NCBI RefSeq assembly: GCF_900177765.1
Contig: NZ_FXWI01000001.1
Coordinates: 496,001-560,000 of the forward strand
DNA: 64,000 nt
Origin: Agreia sp. VKM Ac-1783
Lineage (GTDB): Bacteria > Actinomycetota > Actinomycetes > Actinomycetales > Microbacteriaceae
Direction: 5' to 3'
The notes under the pieces are model-generated. The model was not told where the DNA came from, ran no database searches, and was given only the letters and a program-made list of their open reading frames with translations. Positions 25,160 through 34,056 of this stretch are shown piece by piece. Within the stretch, counting starts at the first letter, position 1. Each line of letters begins with the position of its first letter. A program made the translations under genes and the position numbers.

Positions 25160-26754
25160 TTTAGCGGCTCTGTGGAGGCGCTCGACTTACGTGCCGCTCT
25201 CGCCACGGGATGCGGCTGCTCCACGAGGTCGTCGTCGCGGAGTGCGAGTCGCAGAATCAGAAGGCCGACGAGGGCGATGGATAGGACAGCCACGGTCATC
25301 ACGGCGATCGATCCGAACGGGGGGCTCCACGCCGGGTGGAGGAAGATCGCCGTGTACGAGCCGGACTCACCGACGGCATACCTGCGCAGGGCCTGAAGAA
25401 AGGCAGCGACCTGGTTCACCGACCACAGGACGAAAACGACCACCGCGAGGCGTCGAAGCATGTAGCGCAAGGGGAATGTGACGGTCTCATTCACGACGAT
25501 GGCCACGCCCACGCAGAAGCAGATGAACACCGGAAGGGTGTATCTCGCCTGCCAGATGAACCCACCCTGGGTGATGTAGGCCGCCTGAACGACGGCAGGT
25601 CCCACGATGAAGGCCACAAGCAGAAGCGCGGCGAAAACCGCTCGTCGCCCGCGAAGCACGCAGACCGCGACAATGGCCAGCGCCCCCAACAGCGACGCCC
25701 AGACGAGGTAGGTTCCGATCGGCAAGACGGTGTCGTACCACCCCATCCGCCCGATGATGTCTTGGATGAAGTCGAACGTGAGCCCCACCATCTTCACGAA
25801 ACCGAAGACCGGACTCGATCCGATGTTGTCGTAGTCGGTGTCTGTGGAGGTCGCCCCTGTCGGCGCCGCGACCGCGCCCTGCGAAAGCGACGGAGCGAGA
25901 ACTGTCCACAGGACCGATACCAGCGCCGACACCGCGACGACGGCTCCCGAGATCAGCACGGGACGTCGACGAAGAAGCTCGCGTCGAGTGACGCGGGGCA
26001 TGAGGACGAGTGGCGCGAGCACCGCGATGGCCACCCACAGGGGCGAGATGCCGCGCATATTCGATGCCACCGCGGCCGCCCCAGCGAGGATGACAGCGCG
26101 CTCCGTGAGCAGGCGGGAGTCGGGGCGGAGGATGACCGACAGGATCGCCACAAGAACAGCCGCGGTCGCCGTGATCTCGAGAGAGTTGGGATTCAGGACC
26201 CCGCCGAGGTAACCGACCATCGGAGTGATCGCGATCATGAGTCCCAGCACGGGCAGGGAACGACGTGTCCAGGTGCTCAACATCATGAACGCGAGAGCCA
26301 GGAACCCCGAGACCAGAATGCCACTCACGATGCGCATCGCGTAGAGGCCCGAAGCATCGTGAAGCAGCAGAGTGGGCCAGCCGACAGCGGCGTAGTAGAG
26401 CGGGTTGTACGTTCCGGCTGTCGTCGTTCCGTCGACCAGGCGCGACGAATCGGCAGGAATGGAGGGCGCGCAGTCCGCCGTCGTCTTCGGTTCGAATGCG
26501 CTGCAGAGCTGACCGTGGCTGAGCGCTACGTACTCCGGGACCTGCACGACATAACCGGCATCACTCCGGGGGCCCGCCAGCTCTCCCCGCGCGACGGAGG
26601 CAGCCTTGACGAAGTGTTCGGGTTCGTCCGGCCCGCTCGCCAGGGGCATCGCGACGGCCCACGCGGCGGCCATGAGTGAGAGCGCAAGCCACAACGCAGC
26701 AAAGACAGCCCATCGACGCGGACTCGGCTTGGTGCGTGCTGGGGAGTCACTCAC
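25156..26754 (-). CDS. DUF2142-type multi-pass membrane protein
   Basis: This 532-residue protein begins with a membrane helix followed by MPLASGPDEPEHFVKAAS, the PDEPxH motif expected of DUF2142 proteins. A long external loop with two cysteines (GQLCSAFEPKTTADCAPS) follows, then about eleven helices and a charged C-terminus. Members are presumed polysaccharide-linked membrane proteins with GT-C-like topology; their reaction is not established to my knowledge. It overlaps both neighbours by 4 nt, so the three minus-strand genes 23735-28091 are probably co-translated. Confidence 0.78.
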   Translation of the reverse strand: MSDSPARTKPSPRRWAVFAALWLALSLMAAAWAVAMPLASGPDEPEHFVKAASVARGELAGPRSDAGYVVQVPEYVALSHGQLCSAFEPKTTADCAPSIPADSSRLVDGTTTAGTYNPLYYAAVGWPTLLLHDASGLYAMRIVSGILVSGFLALAFMMLSTWTRRSLPVLGLMIAITPMVGYLGGVLNPNSLEITATAAVLVAILSVILRPDSRLLTERAVILAGAAAVASNMRGISPLWVAIAVLAPLVLMPRVTRRELLRRRPVLISGAVVAVSALVSVLWTVLAPSLSQGAVAAPTGATSTDTDYDNIGSSPVFGFVKMVGLTFDFIQDIIGRMGWYDTVLPIGTYLVWASLLGALAIVAVCVLRGRRAVFAALLLVAFIVGPAVVQAAYITQGGFIWQARYTLPVFICFCVGVAIVVNETVTFPLRYMLRRLAVVVFVLWSVNQVAAFLQALRRYAVGESGSYTAIFLHPAWSPPFGSIAVMTVAVLSIALVGLLILRLALRDDDLVEQPHPVARAARKSSASTEPLK

Positions 26755-28091
26755 GAGGCAGGGCGTGGACGATCGGTGCTTGTTTGAGGCATAGGTGGGA
26801 TATTACCTCGCGGCGGAGCCATGGCCAGGCCCTGACGCCAGCTGAGGGAATGGGCTGCCTTCACCAGGCACATCACGAACAGGAACCAGCCGTACTCCGC
26901 GAGCAACACGCTTTCGGTCGTGCTCGTGACGATGAGAACCACCAGGATCAGCGCGGGCCAGAGGTAGGTCACGCTCTTGCGTGAGGTGGCGAGGATCCAC
27001 GAGCGCACGAAAGCGAGACCCACCATGCCGATGAAGATCGCCAGGCCGATGAGTCCGAGTTGGAAATAGACGTCGATGAACGAATTGAGCGCCGACGTGT
27101 GCGAACGATTGCCGACGAAGTCGAGAGCGAAGAACGGTGACACGCTGGGCCTCCACAGGCCGACCCACCCCCACCCCTCGAGCTGGTTGTAGTCGATGAG
27201 GTCGTTGAGCTGGCTCCAGATCTCGAGCCGATAGTTGAACTCGCTGCGAGCCCCGATGACGGCCAGGATGCGAGTGCGCAGGAAGTAGGCCGTGATCGTT
27301 CCCACGACGAGGATCGTCAGCATTCCCACCTGCAGCGCTCGTCGGAGCTCCGGCCTCGCTCGCCTCAGCGCGAGCATCGCCAACGCCGCGACCAGCACCA
27401 CGACAGCGATGCCCATCGAGATCGGAGATCGGGAGCCGATCAGGAGGACGAGGGAGAGCACGATCGAATACAGACTCAGCCCGGTCGGGAGCGACCTCAT
27501 GCTTCGTTCGATGAAGAACGTCACCAGGGCGATCAGCGCGATGAAGCCGAGCATGTTGCGCGATCCGAACAGGCCCTGGAGCGGACCGGCCGACGCCAGA
27601 TTTCCCTCGATTCGCAGGAATGCGATGGGAAGGTCGAGCAGGAGCCCCGACAGGATCTCGAGGGCCAGCGACGCGGTCAACAGAACGCGGAGCACATCTC
27701 CGACCGCTCGGACGATCTGGATCAGATCTCGCACCAGCGCCACGTAGACGGCGAGGAACGCGAAGATCAGCTGATACAGCACCCCGGTGATCGACGAGGC
27801 CTGGTAGTTGCTCCAGACGATCGTGACAGCACACCAGCCGATGTAGGCGAGCAGCGAGATCGGAAGCACGCCGTGCCAGTCGAGGTCGTGACGCAGCGCG
27901 ATCAACGAGCCGGCGGAGAGTACGACCGCGGTGCAGAGGATGCCGAGGAGTCCGCCCCAGCCCATCGTCGACCTGATGAGATTCACCGAGAGCGCGGACC
28001 CGACGATGGCGAGCGTGAGCGCCGCGGTGAAGCCAGGGGACGCCACGAGAGTGCGGAGCGGTGTCAGCACGGACTTCGCAGGAATGCTCAC
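26751..28091 (-). CDS. O-antigen ligase/polymerase family membrane protein, copy 1
   Basis: This 446-residue protein has about ten helices and the O-antigen ligase (Wzy_C) pattern. The external segment ARSEFNYRLEIWSQLNDLI, then GWGWVGLW and HTSALNSFIDVYFQLGLIG, corresponds to the conserved R-x3-W ... HxxxxN/D loop of WaaL/Wzy proteins. These enzymes join lipid-linked glycans to each other or to an acceptor outside the membrane. It heads the three-gene operon with the DUF2142-like gene. A second member lies at 30369-31724. Polymerase versus ligase roles cannot be separated from sequence. Confidence 0.83.
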   Translation of the reverse strand: MSIPAKSVLTPLRTLVASPGFTAALTLAIVGSALSVNLIRSTMGWGGLLGILCTAVVLSAGSLIALRHDLDWHGVLPISLLAYIGWCAVTIVWSNYQASSITGVLYQLIFAFLAVYVALVRDLIQIVRAVGDVLRVLLTASLALEILSGLLLDLPIAFLRIEGNLASAGPLQGLFGSRNMLGFIALIALVTFFIERSMRSLPTGLSLYSIVLSLVLLIGSRSPISMGIAVVVLVAALAMLALRRARPELRRALQVGMLTILVVGTITAYFLRTRILAVIGARSEFNYRLEIWSQLNDLIDYNQLEGWGWVGLWRPSVSPFFALDFVGNRSHTSALNSFIDVYFQLGLIGLAIFIGMVGLAFVRSWILATSRKSVTYLWPALILVVLIVTSTTESVLLAEYGWFLFVMCLVKAAHSLSWRQGLAMAPPRGNIPPMPQTSTDRPRPAS

Positions 28092-28202
28092 GTCACCCGG
28101 CCAACGGGGCGACAGCGGCAGGGGTCATGGCTCAAGCCTACCGAGCGCCAGTCTCCCGTAGACTCGGGAGCGCTTTCCGAGAAGTCACGACCTGAGGCGA
28201 CC

Positions 28203-29435
28203 ATGAAGACCGTTCTGCTGCGCCTGACAGGCTTTGCGGCCCTTCCTCTCCTGTCGCTTGTCATTCCTCTGGTTCTGCTTCCGCTGGTCTCGAGCGTGGT
28301 CGGCGGGGCCGGCGTGTCGAGCATCGTCTCCGGCCAGTCGATCGGCACGTTCGCCGCGACGGTGCTGATGTGGGGATGGAATGTCGAGGGGCCCGTGGCG
28401 GTGGCGCGTTCCACCAGCGCTTCGGAGAGAGGAGCCATCTACGCAGCGAGCATTCGGACCCGGTTGCTCCTCGTCGTACCCGTCGTGCCCATCGTGGTGA
28501 TCGTCGCAGCGCTCGTCGCCGTTCCAGAGTATCGGCTCGAGTCGATATGGATGGCCTTGGCGTCGGCCACCGCAGGGATGTCGCCCGCCTGGTTCTGCAT
28601 CGGGCTCGGTCGACCGAAACTTCTCGCCCTGTACGACACGCTGCCCCGCTTCGTCGCCACTGTCGTCGCTGCACCGATTCTTCTCCTCAGCCAGCAGGTA
28701 TGGACATACACGCTCATCCTCGCTGTTGCCACGACTGTCGCGATCTGGAGCTTCCAGAGAAGGTTCTCCGCTGGAGAACCCTGGCTTCCCCGGCCTGTGC
28801 GAGGCACGCTGCGGCAGTTGCGGGCGCAACGTCACACCGCCGGTATCAACGCGGCAGGCAGTGCCTACGCTTTCACGCCAGCGCCGATCGCCACCGTGAC
28901 GCTCTCACCCGGTGCATCCGGCAGCCTGTCGAGCGCCGATACCCTCTATCGTTTCGGCATCTTCACGGTCATCGCGTTGGGAAACGCGTTCCAGAGCTGG
29001 GTGATCGAGCCCGGTGTATCGAACCGTCGGCAGCGGCACGCGGCCGCGATGGTCGGCCACATCGTGCTGGGCGTCGCGGGTGCGGCGATACTCACGATCT
29101 GGGGCCCCTGGGTGAGCACGATCCTGTTCGCCGGTGAAGCGCGTGCGACGACAGCCATGTGCTTCTGGTACGGGGTCGCGTTCTTCTTTCTCTCTGCCAG
29201 CACGCCCTTCATCCGCAATCTTCTGATTCCGGCAGGCCGCCAGTCCCTGGTGTTCGCCTGCACTCTCGTCTCGGCGGTGGTCGGCGTGGGCATGATGCTC
29301 TGGTTCGGTTCGGCGGGAATCGCGGATGGCGTCGCTCTGGCGGTCGCCGCGACCGAAGGATTGATCTGGGCGGTACTTCTCGTACCGGCGATCGCGGAGT
29401 GGCGCCGAGAGTCGCTCACGACCGCCTCGGACTAG
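28203..29435 (+). CDS. Polysaccharide flippase, Wzx-like (MVF/MATE-type fold)
   Basis: This 410-residue membrane protein is predicted to flip a lipid-linked oligosaccharide across the membrane. It has twelve or so hydrophobic segments arranged as two similar halves. Typical features are LIPLVLLPLVSSVVG in helix 1, the WGWNVEGP segment after helix 2, and NLLIPAGRQSLVFACTLVSAVVGV late in the protein. The frame is open back to 27873, but ATG 28203 begins directly at the first helix and avoids overlap with the divergent ligase gene. A Wzx protein near an ABC exporter is notable. Confidence 0.75.
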   Translation: MKTVLLRLTGFAALPLLSLVIPLVLLPLVSSVVGGAGVSSIVSGQSIGTFAATVLMWGWNVEGPVAVARSTSASERGAIYAASIRTRLLLVVPVVPIVVIVAALVAVPEYRLESIWMALASATAGMSPAWFCIGLGRPKLLALYDTLPRFVATVVAAPILLLSQQVWTYTLILAVATTVAIWSFQRRFSAGEPWLPRPVRGTLRQLRAQRHTAGINAAGSAYAFTPAPIATVTLSPGASGSLSSADTLYRFGIFTVIALGNAFQSWVIEPGVSNRRQRHAAAMVGHIVLGVAGAAILTIWGPWVSTILFAGEARATTAMCFWYGVAFFFLSASTPFIRNLLIPAGRQSLVFACTLVSAVVGVGMMLWFGSAGIADGVALAVAATEGLIWAVLLVPAIAEWRRESLTTASD

Positions 29436-29518
29436 TCGCGAGACGACGAGGGGGCAATGGTTATGCTGGATCGTCGTGCCACGTTCAGAGGACACGGCGA
29501 TGATGACGGACGGATCCG

Positions 29519-30382
29519 ATGACACCCCTCAAGAAAATCTCTGTCGCATGTGCCGCGATCGCCGTTGTCGCGATGCTCGCGGGCTGCTCGGTGACCCCGA
29601 CGGGGCCAGATCTGCAGAATGCTCCGGCACCGACGTTCCCCGAGAAGTCGACCATGGCGAAGCTCGAGGAGCGTGGCTCGATCACCATCGGCACGTCGTT
29701 CGACAAGCCGCTCTTCGGATTCGACGACGGATCCGGCACTCCGGAGGGCTTCGACGTAGAGATCGGCAAGATCATCGCGTCGTCCCTCGGAATTCCCGAG
29801 GACAAGATCGTGTGGAAAGCCGTCGAGCCCGAGAACCGTGAGTCGGCGATCAAGCTCCAGAAGGTCGACCTCGTCGTGTCGACCTACTCGATCACCGACG
29901 CGCGAAAGCTCGAGGTCGGATTTTCGGGCCCCTATTACACCGCAGCCCAGTCGATCATGATCCGCAATGACGAAACCGCCATCAAGAGCCGGTACGACTT
30001 GTCGGGCCGTCCCGTCTGTTCCGTCACCGCGACGACATCGACCGACAGGATCGCGTCGTATGGAGCGAAGCTCGTGGCCAAGGACACGATGGCTGAGTGC
30101 GTAGATCTCCTCAGACTCGGCGACGTCGTCGCGGTCGCCGCAGACAACGTGATTATCGCGGGAGTGCAGAGCCAGAACCCAGACGAGTTCACGACGGCCG
30201 GCGATGTCTTCGGTAGAGACGATTACGGCATCGGACTCCCTCGTAGAGACGGCGAGTTCCGCGATTTCATCAACGTCGTGCTCGAAGAGTCCTTCGCCGA
30301 CGGTTCGTATGAAGCGGCGTGGGATCGGTCGGCCGGCACGGTGCTCGGCTACAACCAACCGCCCGCGATCAAACGCTACTGA
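29519..30382 (+). CDS. Lipoprotein substrate-binding protein, glutamate-type (SBP family 3)
   Basis: This 287-residue extracellular binding protein of the polar amino-acid ABC uptake type has a lipobox LAGC with the lipidated cysteine at residue 23. The family blocks are ITIGTSFDKPLFGFDD, PEGFDVEIGKIIASSLG, VDLVVSTYSITDARK and GFSGPYYTAAQSIMI. RDDYGIGLPRRDGEFRDFIN matches GluB-like proteins. No permease or ATPase gene lies near, so it may serve a remote transporter or act in sensing. It overlaps the convergent ligase gene by 14 nt. Confidence 0.87.
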   Translation: MTPLKKISVACAAIAVVAMLAGCSVTPTGPDLQNAPAPTFPEKSTMAKLEERGSITIGTSFDKPLFGFDDGSGTPEGFDVEIGKIIASSLGIPEDKIVWKAVEPENRESAIKLQKVDLVVSTYSITDARKLEVGFSGPYYTAAQSIMIRNDETAIKSRYDLSGRPVCSVTATTSTDRIASYGAKLVAKDTMAECVDLLRLGDVVAVAADNVIIAGVQSQNPDEFTTAGDVFGRDDYGIGLPRRDGEFRDFINVVLEESFADGSYEAAWDRSAGTVLGYNQPPAIKRY

Positions 30383-31724
30383 CGGCCCTCGACCCGACCG
30401 GACCACCGTCGGGCACCGTGAGATCGATGGCGGTTGCTCCGACATCGCGCCTCGTCTTCAGCGCCATGAGCGCAAGCAGAGCGAACCCGCCCTCGACGAG
30501 CATGCGCGATTCGACGAACGACTGGGCGACGAGCAGGGTGAGAATGAGAGCCGGGAACAGGGTGACCGGAACGAAGGGGACCGGCGTGCCCCGGGCATCC
30601 AATTGCGGATCGACAGCGAACCACCAGGAGCGCCAGCACGCACCGACGACGGCGCCGATGAACAGCACCAGGCCCACGATGCCGAGCTGCAGCCACACGT
30701 CGAGCCACGCGTTGTGCGCCTGGAGATAGGTCACACCCTTGCGCTCGGCCAGGTGGGTGAACGGCTCGACCCACGGCACCCAATAGCTGACCCATCCCCA
30801 CCCGAAAACGGGGCGTTGCTGTGCGAGGGCTGTCACGGCATCCCAAATGTCGAAGCGGCCCGTGAGGTCGGAGCTCTTGCCGAAGAGCTTGAGGATCTGT
30901 GACGAGAACACCCCGACCAGAATCGCTACAGCGACGACGCCGACGGTACTCGACGCAAGAACCACTCGGCGCTGCCTCGCGTTCGAACGCCGCATCAAGA
31001 CCAGGATGCCCGCGGCTGCGGCCACGACGACGAGTACGGCGATGGCCGTGGTCGACCGAGTGAGCGCGAGGGTCAGCACAGCCACTGCGATCCACGCGTA
31101 CGCACGCCGACGACCGAGCGATCTCGACGTGAGTTCGAGCACGAGGCAGACCAGCGCGATCACGGCGATGAACGCCAGCAGGTTGCGATTGCCGACGATG
31201 CCTTGAATGGGAGCGCCGGTGAAGAGATCGGCCTGGCTCCAGAAGAACGCGTCCGGCAACCTGCCATCGCCGTAGTCGACCCAGAACGGAATGATCGGAC
31301 GGCGCACGAAGACGCCGACGATGAACTCGAAGAGCAGCGAGAGTCCGAGAATCCATCGGGTGGCACGCCCCAGAGCTGTGATGATGCGGGGCCAGGTCAT
31401 CGAGGTGGCGAGGAAGATCGCGGCGACGACTGGCCCCGACTGCGCGATCAGCCCGAGCAGCGTCGCACCGGGGTAGAACGACCACGCGATGGACACGACG
31501 GCGAGGCCGAGGAACGCCGCCAGTGCGAGGGGTATGCGCCGGGGAGTGAGCTGGCGCCATCCCTTATCGCGAGTGATCAGGACGGCCAGCGTGATGACGA
31601 CGGCGAGTGCGAGGGCGGCGAAGCCATACCAGCCGATCAGGTTGCGCCAGAAGTCTCCGGCGAAGAGGGTGAAGAACGTGAGCACGGCCAGTGCGGCGCG
31701 GCCGGTGCTGGTCACGGAGTTCAT
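30369..31724 (-). CDS. O-antigen ligase/polymerase family membrane protein, copy 2
   Basis: This 451-residue protein from ATG 31724 (an upstream start at 31781 would add 19 residues lacking hydrophobicity) has about ten helices. It carries the ligase loop SSDLTGRFDIWDAVTALA, then FGWGWVSYW and LQAHNAWLDVWLQLGIVG, closely parallel to the copy at 26751-28091. The internal GIVGNRNLLAFIAVIAL also matches GLFGSRNMLGFIALIAL there. The two are paralogues with separate promoters, so one could polymerise and the other ligate, or they could serve different glycans. Confidence 0.85.
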   Translation of the reverse strand: MNSVTSTGRAALAVLTFFTLFAGDFWRNLIGWYGFAALALAVVITLAVLITRDKGWRQLTPRRIPLALAAFLGLAVVSIAWSFYPGATLLGLIAQSGPVVAAIFLATSMTWPRIITALGRATRWILGLSLLFEFIVGVFVRRPIIPFWVDYGDGRLPDAFFWSQADLFTGAPIQGIVGNRNLLAFIAVIALVCLVLELTSRSLGRRRAYAWIAVAVLTLALTRSTTAIAVLVVVAAAAGILVLMRRSNARQRRVVLASSTVGVVAVAILVGVFSSQILKLFGKSSDLTGRFDIWDAVTALAQQRPVFGWGWVSYWVPWVEPFTHLAERKGVTYLQAHNAWLDVWLQLGIVGLVLFIGAVVGACWRSWWFAVDPQLDARGTPVPFVPVTLFPALILTLLVAQSFVESRMLVEGGFALLALMALKTRRDVGATAIDLTVPDGGPVGSRAVSSV

Positions 31725-31907
31725 AGAGGCAAGACTACCGAGAGCGCCCGGTATTGGCTTTCCGCACCGGTTGCCTTGCAATGCCTGTGATGATGCTCCG
31801 CCGGCTCAATCGATGCCGATCGACCCAATAACCTTGCTGAGGTCGTCAGATCCTCACCCGCGCCACTGCGTGCGGCAGCGCACATCAGCAACAGATCGAG
31901 AAAAAAC

Positions 31908-32702
31908 ATGTCAGATCCGCTCAACGCCGACTCGCACGTAGGCGCCGGGTGCCTCGTTATCGTTCCCACCTACAACGAGGCAGAGAACCTGATGTGGATC
32001 GTCGGTCGGGTCTTCGACTCGATGCCCGCAGCGAATGTGCTCGTCGTCGACGACAACAGCGTCGACGGCACGGCGACGATCGCCGACGAGGCGAGCGCTG
32101 CCGATAGCCGAATTCACGTGCGTCATCGCGCGGGCAAGCTCGGCCTCGGATCGGCCTACGTCGAGGGCTTCGGTTGGGGGCTCGAGCGCGGCTACGACTA
32201 CCTGATCGAGATGGATGCCGATGGCTCGCATCCCCCCGAGAGGCTGCCGGCCCTCGTGGAGAGTCTGTCGTCGACCGGCGACTCCCGCAGGCAGCTCGCC
32301 ATCGGATCCCGCTGGGTCGACGGAGGATCCGTCGTGAACTGGCCCCTCAGCAGACAGCTGCTGAGTCGAGCGGGCAACGTCTATGCGCGAATCATGCTCG
32401 GAATCGCGGTGCACGATGTCACGGCAGGATTCCGGGTGTACCGGGCGGAGAGCATTGCGAGTATGGACCTGCGCTCGGTCGACTCGAAGGGGTACTGCTT
32501 TCAGGTGGATATGACCCTGCGGGTTCTCGACGGTGGCGGTTCGGTGGTCGAACTGCCGATCGAGTTCCGCGAACGTGAGCGCGGTGAATCGAAGATGAGC
32601 CGGGCCATCGTGATCGAGGCGATGCTCCGCGTGACCCAGTGGGGCATCCAGCGGCGCTGGCCGTTCCGTCGTCGCTCGATCGGAACGGCCGCGCGCCGTT
32701 AG
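31908..32702 (+). CDS. Polyprenol-phosphate mannose synthase (Ppm1/DPM-like GT2)
   Basis: The protein transfers mannose from GDP-mannose to polyprenyl phosphate, giving the donor used by external GT-C mannosyltransferases. The 264 residues show VIVPTYNEAENL, VVDDNSVDGTA and the catalytic YLIEMDADGSHPP, then the family blocks RWVDGGSVVNWPL and DVTAGFRVYR, and IEFRERERGESKM near the end. It has no C-terminal membrane domain, as in short Ppm1/DPM1 forms. ManA at 34057 feeds GDP-mannose supply. It is divergent from ligase copy 2 across a 183-bp spacer in which nothing else is seen. Confidence 0.92.
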   Translation: MSDPLNADSHVGAGCLVIVPTYNEAENLMWIVGRVFDSMPAANVLVVDDNSVDGTATIADEASAADSRIHVRHRAGKLGLGSAYVEGFGWGLERGYDYLIEMDADGSHPPERLPALVESLSSTGDSRRQLAIGSRWVDGGSVVNWPLSRQLLSRAGNVYARIMLGIAVHDVTAGFRVYRAESIASMDLRSVDSKGYCFQVDMTLRVLDGGGSVVELPIEFRERERGESKMSRAIVIEAMLRVTQWGIQRRWPFRRRSIGTAARR

Positions 32703-33877
32703 ACGAACGCGGCGAAGCCCGTGAGGGCGCGCCCGACGATGAGCGTGTTCATCTCGCGGGTGCCCTCGTAGGAGTACAGCGCTTCGGCGTCGGCGAAGTG
32801 CCGGGCCACGTCGTAGTCGAGCACGATACCGTTGCCGCCGAGCGCCTCGCGGCACCACGCGACCGTCTCGCGCATCCGGGCCGTCGTGTAGGCCTTCGCG
32901 AGGGCCGAGTGCTCGTCGCGCTGGACGCCCTGATCGAGCATCTGCGAGACCCGCACGACCATGCCGAGGCTGGCGGTGATGTTGCCGATCGACTTCACGA
33001 GAAGATCCTGGATCAGCTGGTGCGAGGCGATCGGCTTGCCGAACTGCACCCGCTCCTTCGTATAGCGCAGGGCTGCCTCGTACGCGCCGATGGAGTTGCC
33101 GACCGCGGCCCACGCGACCTCGGCGCGGGTGAGGCGCAGCACCTTGGCGGTGTCGCGGAACGAGTTCGCGTTCTGCAGTCGCAGCGACTCGGGGATGCGC
33201 ACGTCGGTAAGCGTGATGTCGGCGTTCTGCACGATACGCAGGCTCTGCTTGTTCTCGATCTTCGTGGCCCGATACCCGGCCGTCTCGGTGGGAACGATGA
33301 AGCCCTTGACCTGATTGTCGGCCGTGTCTTTTGCCCAGATCACGGTGATGTCACTGAAGGTGGCGTGCCCGATCCAGCGCTTCTCTCCGTTCAGCACCCA
33401 CTCGTCGCCGTCGCGGGTGGCCGTGGTCTTGAGCCCCTGCGCGGAGTCGGAGCCCGACGTGGGCTCGGTCAAGCCGAATGCGCCGACGATCTCGCCGGCG
33501 GCCATCCGGGGCAGCCATTCTGCGCGCTGCTCGTCCGAACCGGTGACGCTGATCGCACCCATCGCGAGGCCGTTCTGCACGCCGACGTGAGTGGCGACGG
33601 ACGCATCGATTCGGCCGAGCTCGAGGGCCACGAATCCGCGGAAGACAGCGGAGTTGTCGAAGGGTTTCGTCTCGTCCCAGCCGAAGCGGTAGACGTCGAG
33701 GTCGGCGAGCCCCTTCACGATCTCGTGGGGGAACGTCGCCTTCTCCCAATGGCCGTTCACGACCGGCTTGACCTCGTTCTCGAGGTACGTGCGGATCGCC
33801 GCGAGGGCGGTCTTCTCCTGGTCGGTCAGCATCGACTCGTAACCGTAGAAGTCGCTGGCGAGGGGTTCCAAAGACAT
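32699..33877 (-). CDS. Acyl-CoA dehydrogenase, glutaryl-CoA dehydrogenase-like
   Basis: This 392-residue flavoenzyme oxidises an acyl-CoA at the alpha-beta position. The flavin-binding AFGLTEPTSGSDSAQG and WIGHATFSD lie in the middle domain. The C-terminal domain has ERVQFGKPIASHQLIQ, EALGGNGIVLDYDVARHFAD and SYEGTREMNTLIVGRALTG. The last block, with its catalytic glutamate in YEGT, is the layout of glutaryl-CoA dehydrogenases, though substrate assignment is tentative. It overlaps the ppm1-like gene end by 4 nt convergently and is transcribed away from manA. No beta-oxidation partner is nearby. Confidence 0.88.
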   Translation of the reverse strand: MSLEPLASDFYGYESMLTDQEKTALAAIRTYLENEVKPVVNGHWEKATFPHEIVKGLADLDVYRFGWDETKPFDNSAVFRGFVALELGRIDASVATHVGVQNGLAMGAISVTGSDEQRAEWLPRMAAGEIVGAFGLTEPTSGSDSAQGLKTTATRDGDEWVLNGEKRWIGHATFSDITVIWAKDTADNQVKGFIVPTETAGYRATKIENKQSLRIVQNADITLTDVRIPESLRLQNANSFRDTAKVLRLTRAEVAWAAVGNSIGAYEAALRYTKERVQFGKPIASHQLIQDLLVKSIGNITASLGMVVRVSQMLDQGVQRDEHSALAKAYTTARMRETVAWCREALGGNGIVLDYDVARHFADAEALYSYEGTREMNTLIVGRALTGFAAFV

Positions 33878-34056
33878 GTGTGCTCCGTTGCTCAGGGGGT
33901 GTTCGCGTGCAACTCAACCAGCGCGCAGGTCTGGCCTCCAACCGATTGGTAGTTTGGGCTAAGACTCGGCAGAGCGCGCCGGGCGACGTTGTAGGTCGCT
34001 CATAAACGCGCCCCGTGCTGGTCGACTCATCGACGACTGCTCAGAAGGGCCCCGAC

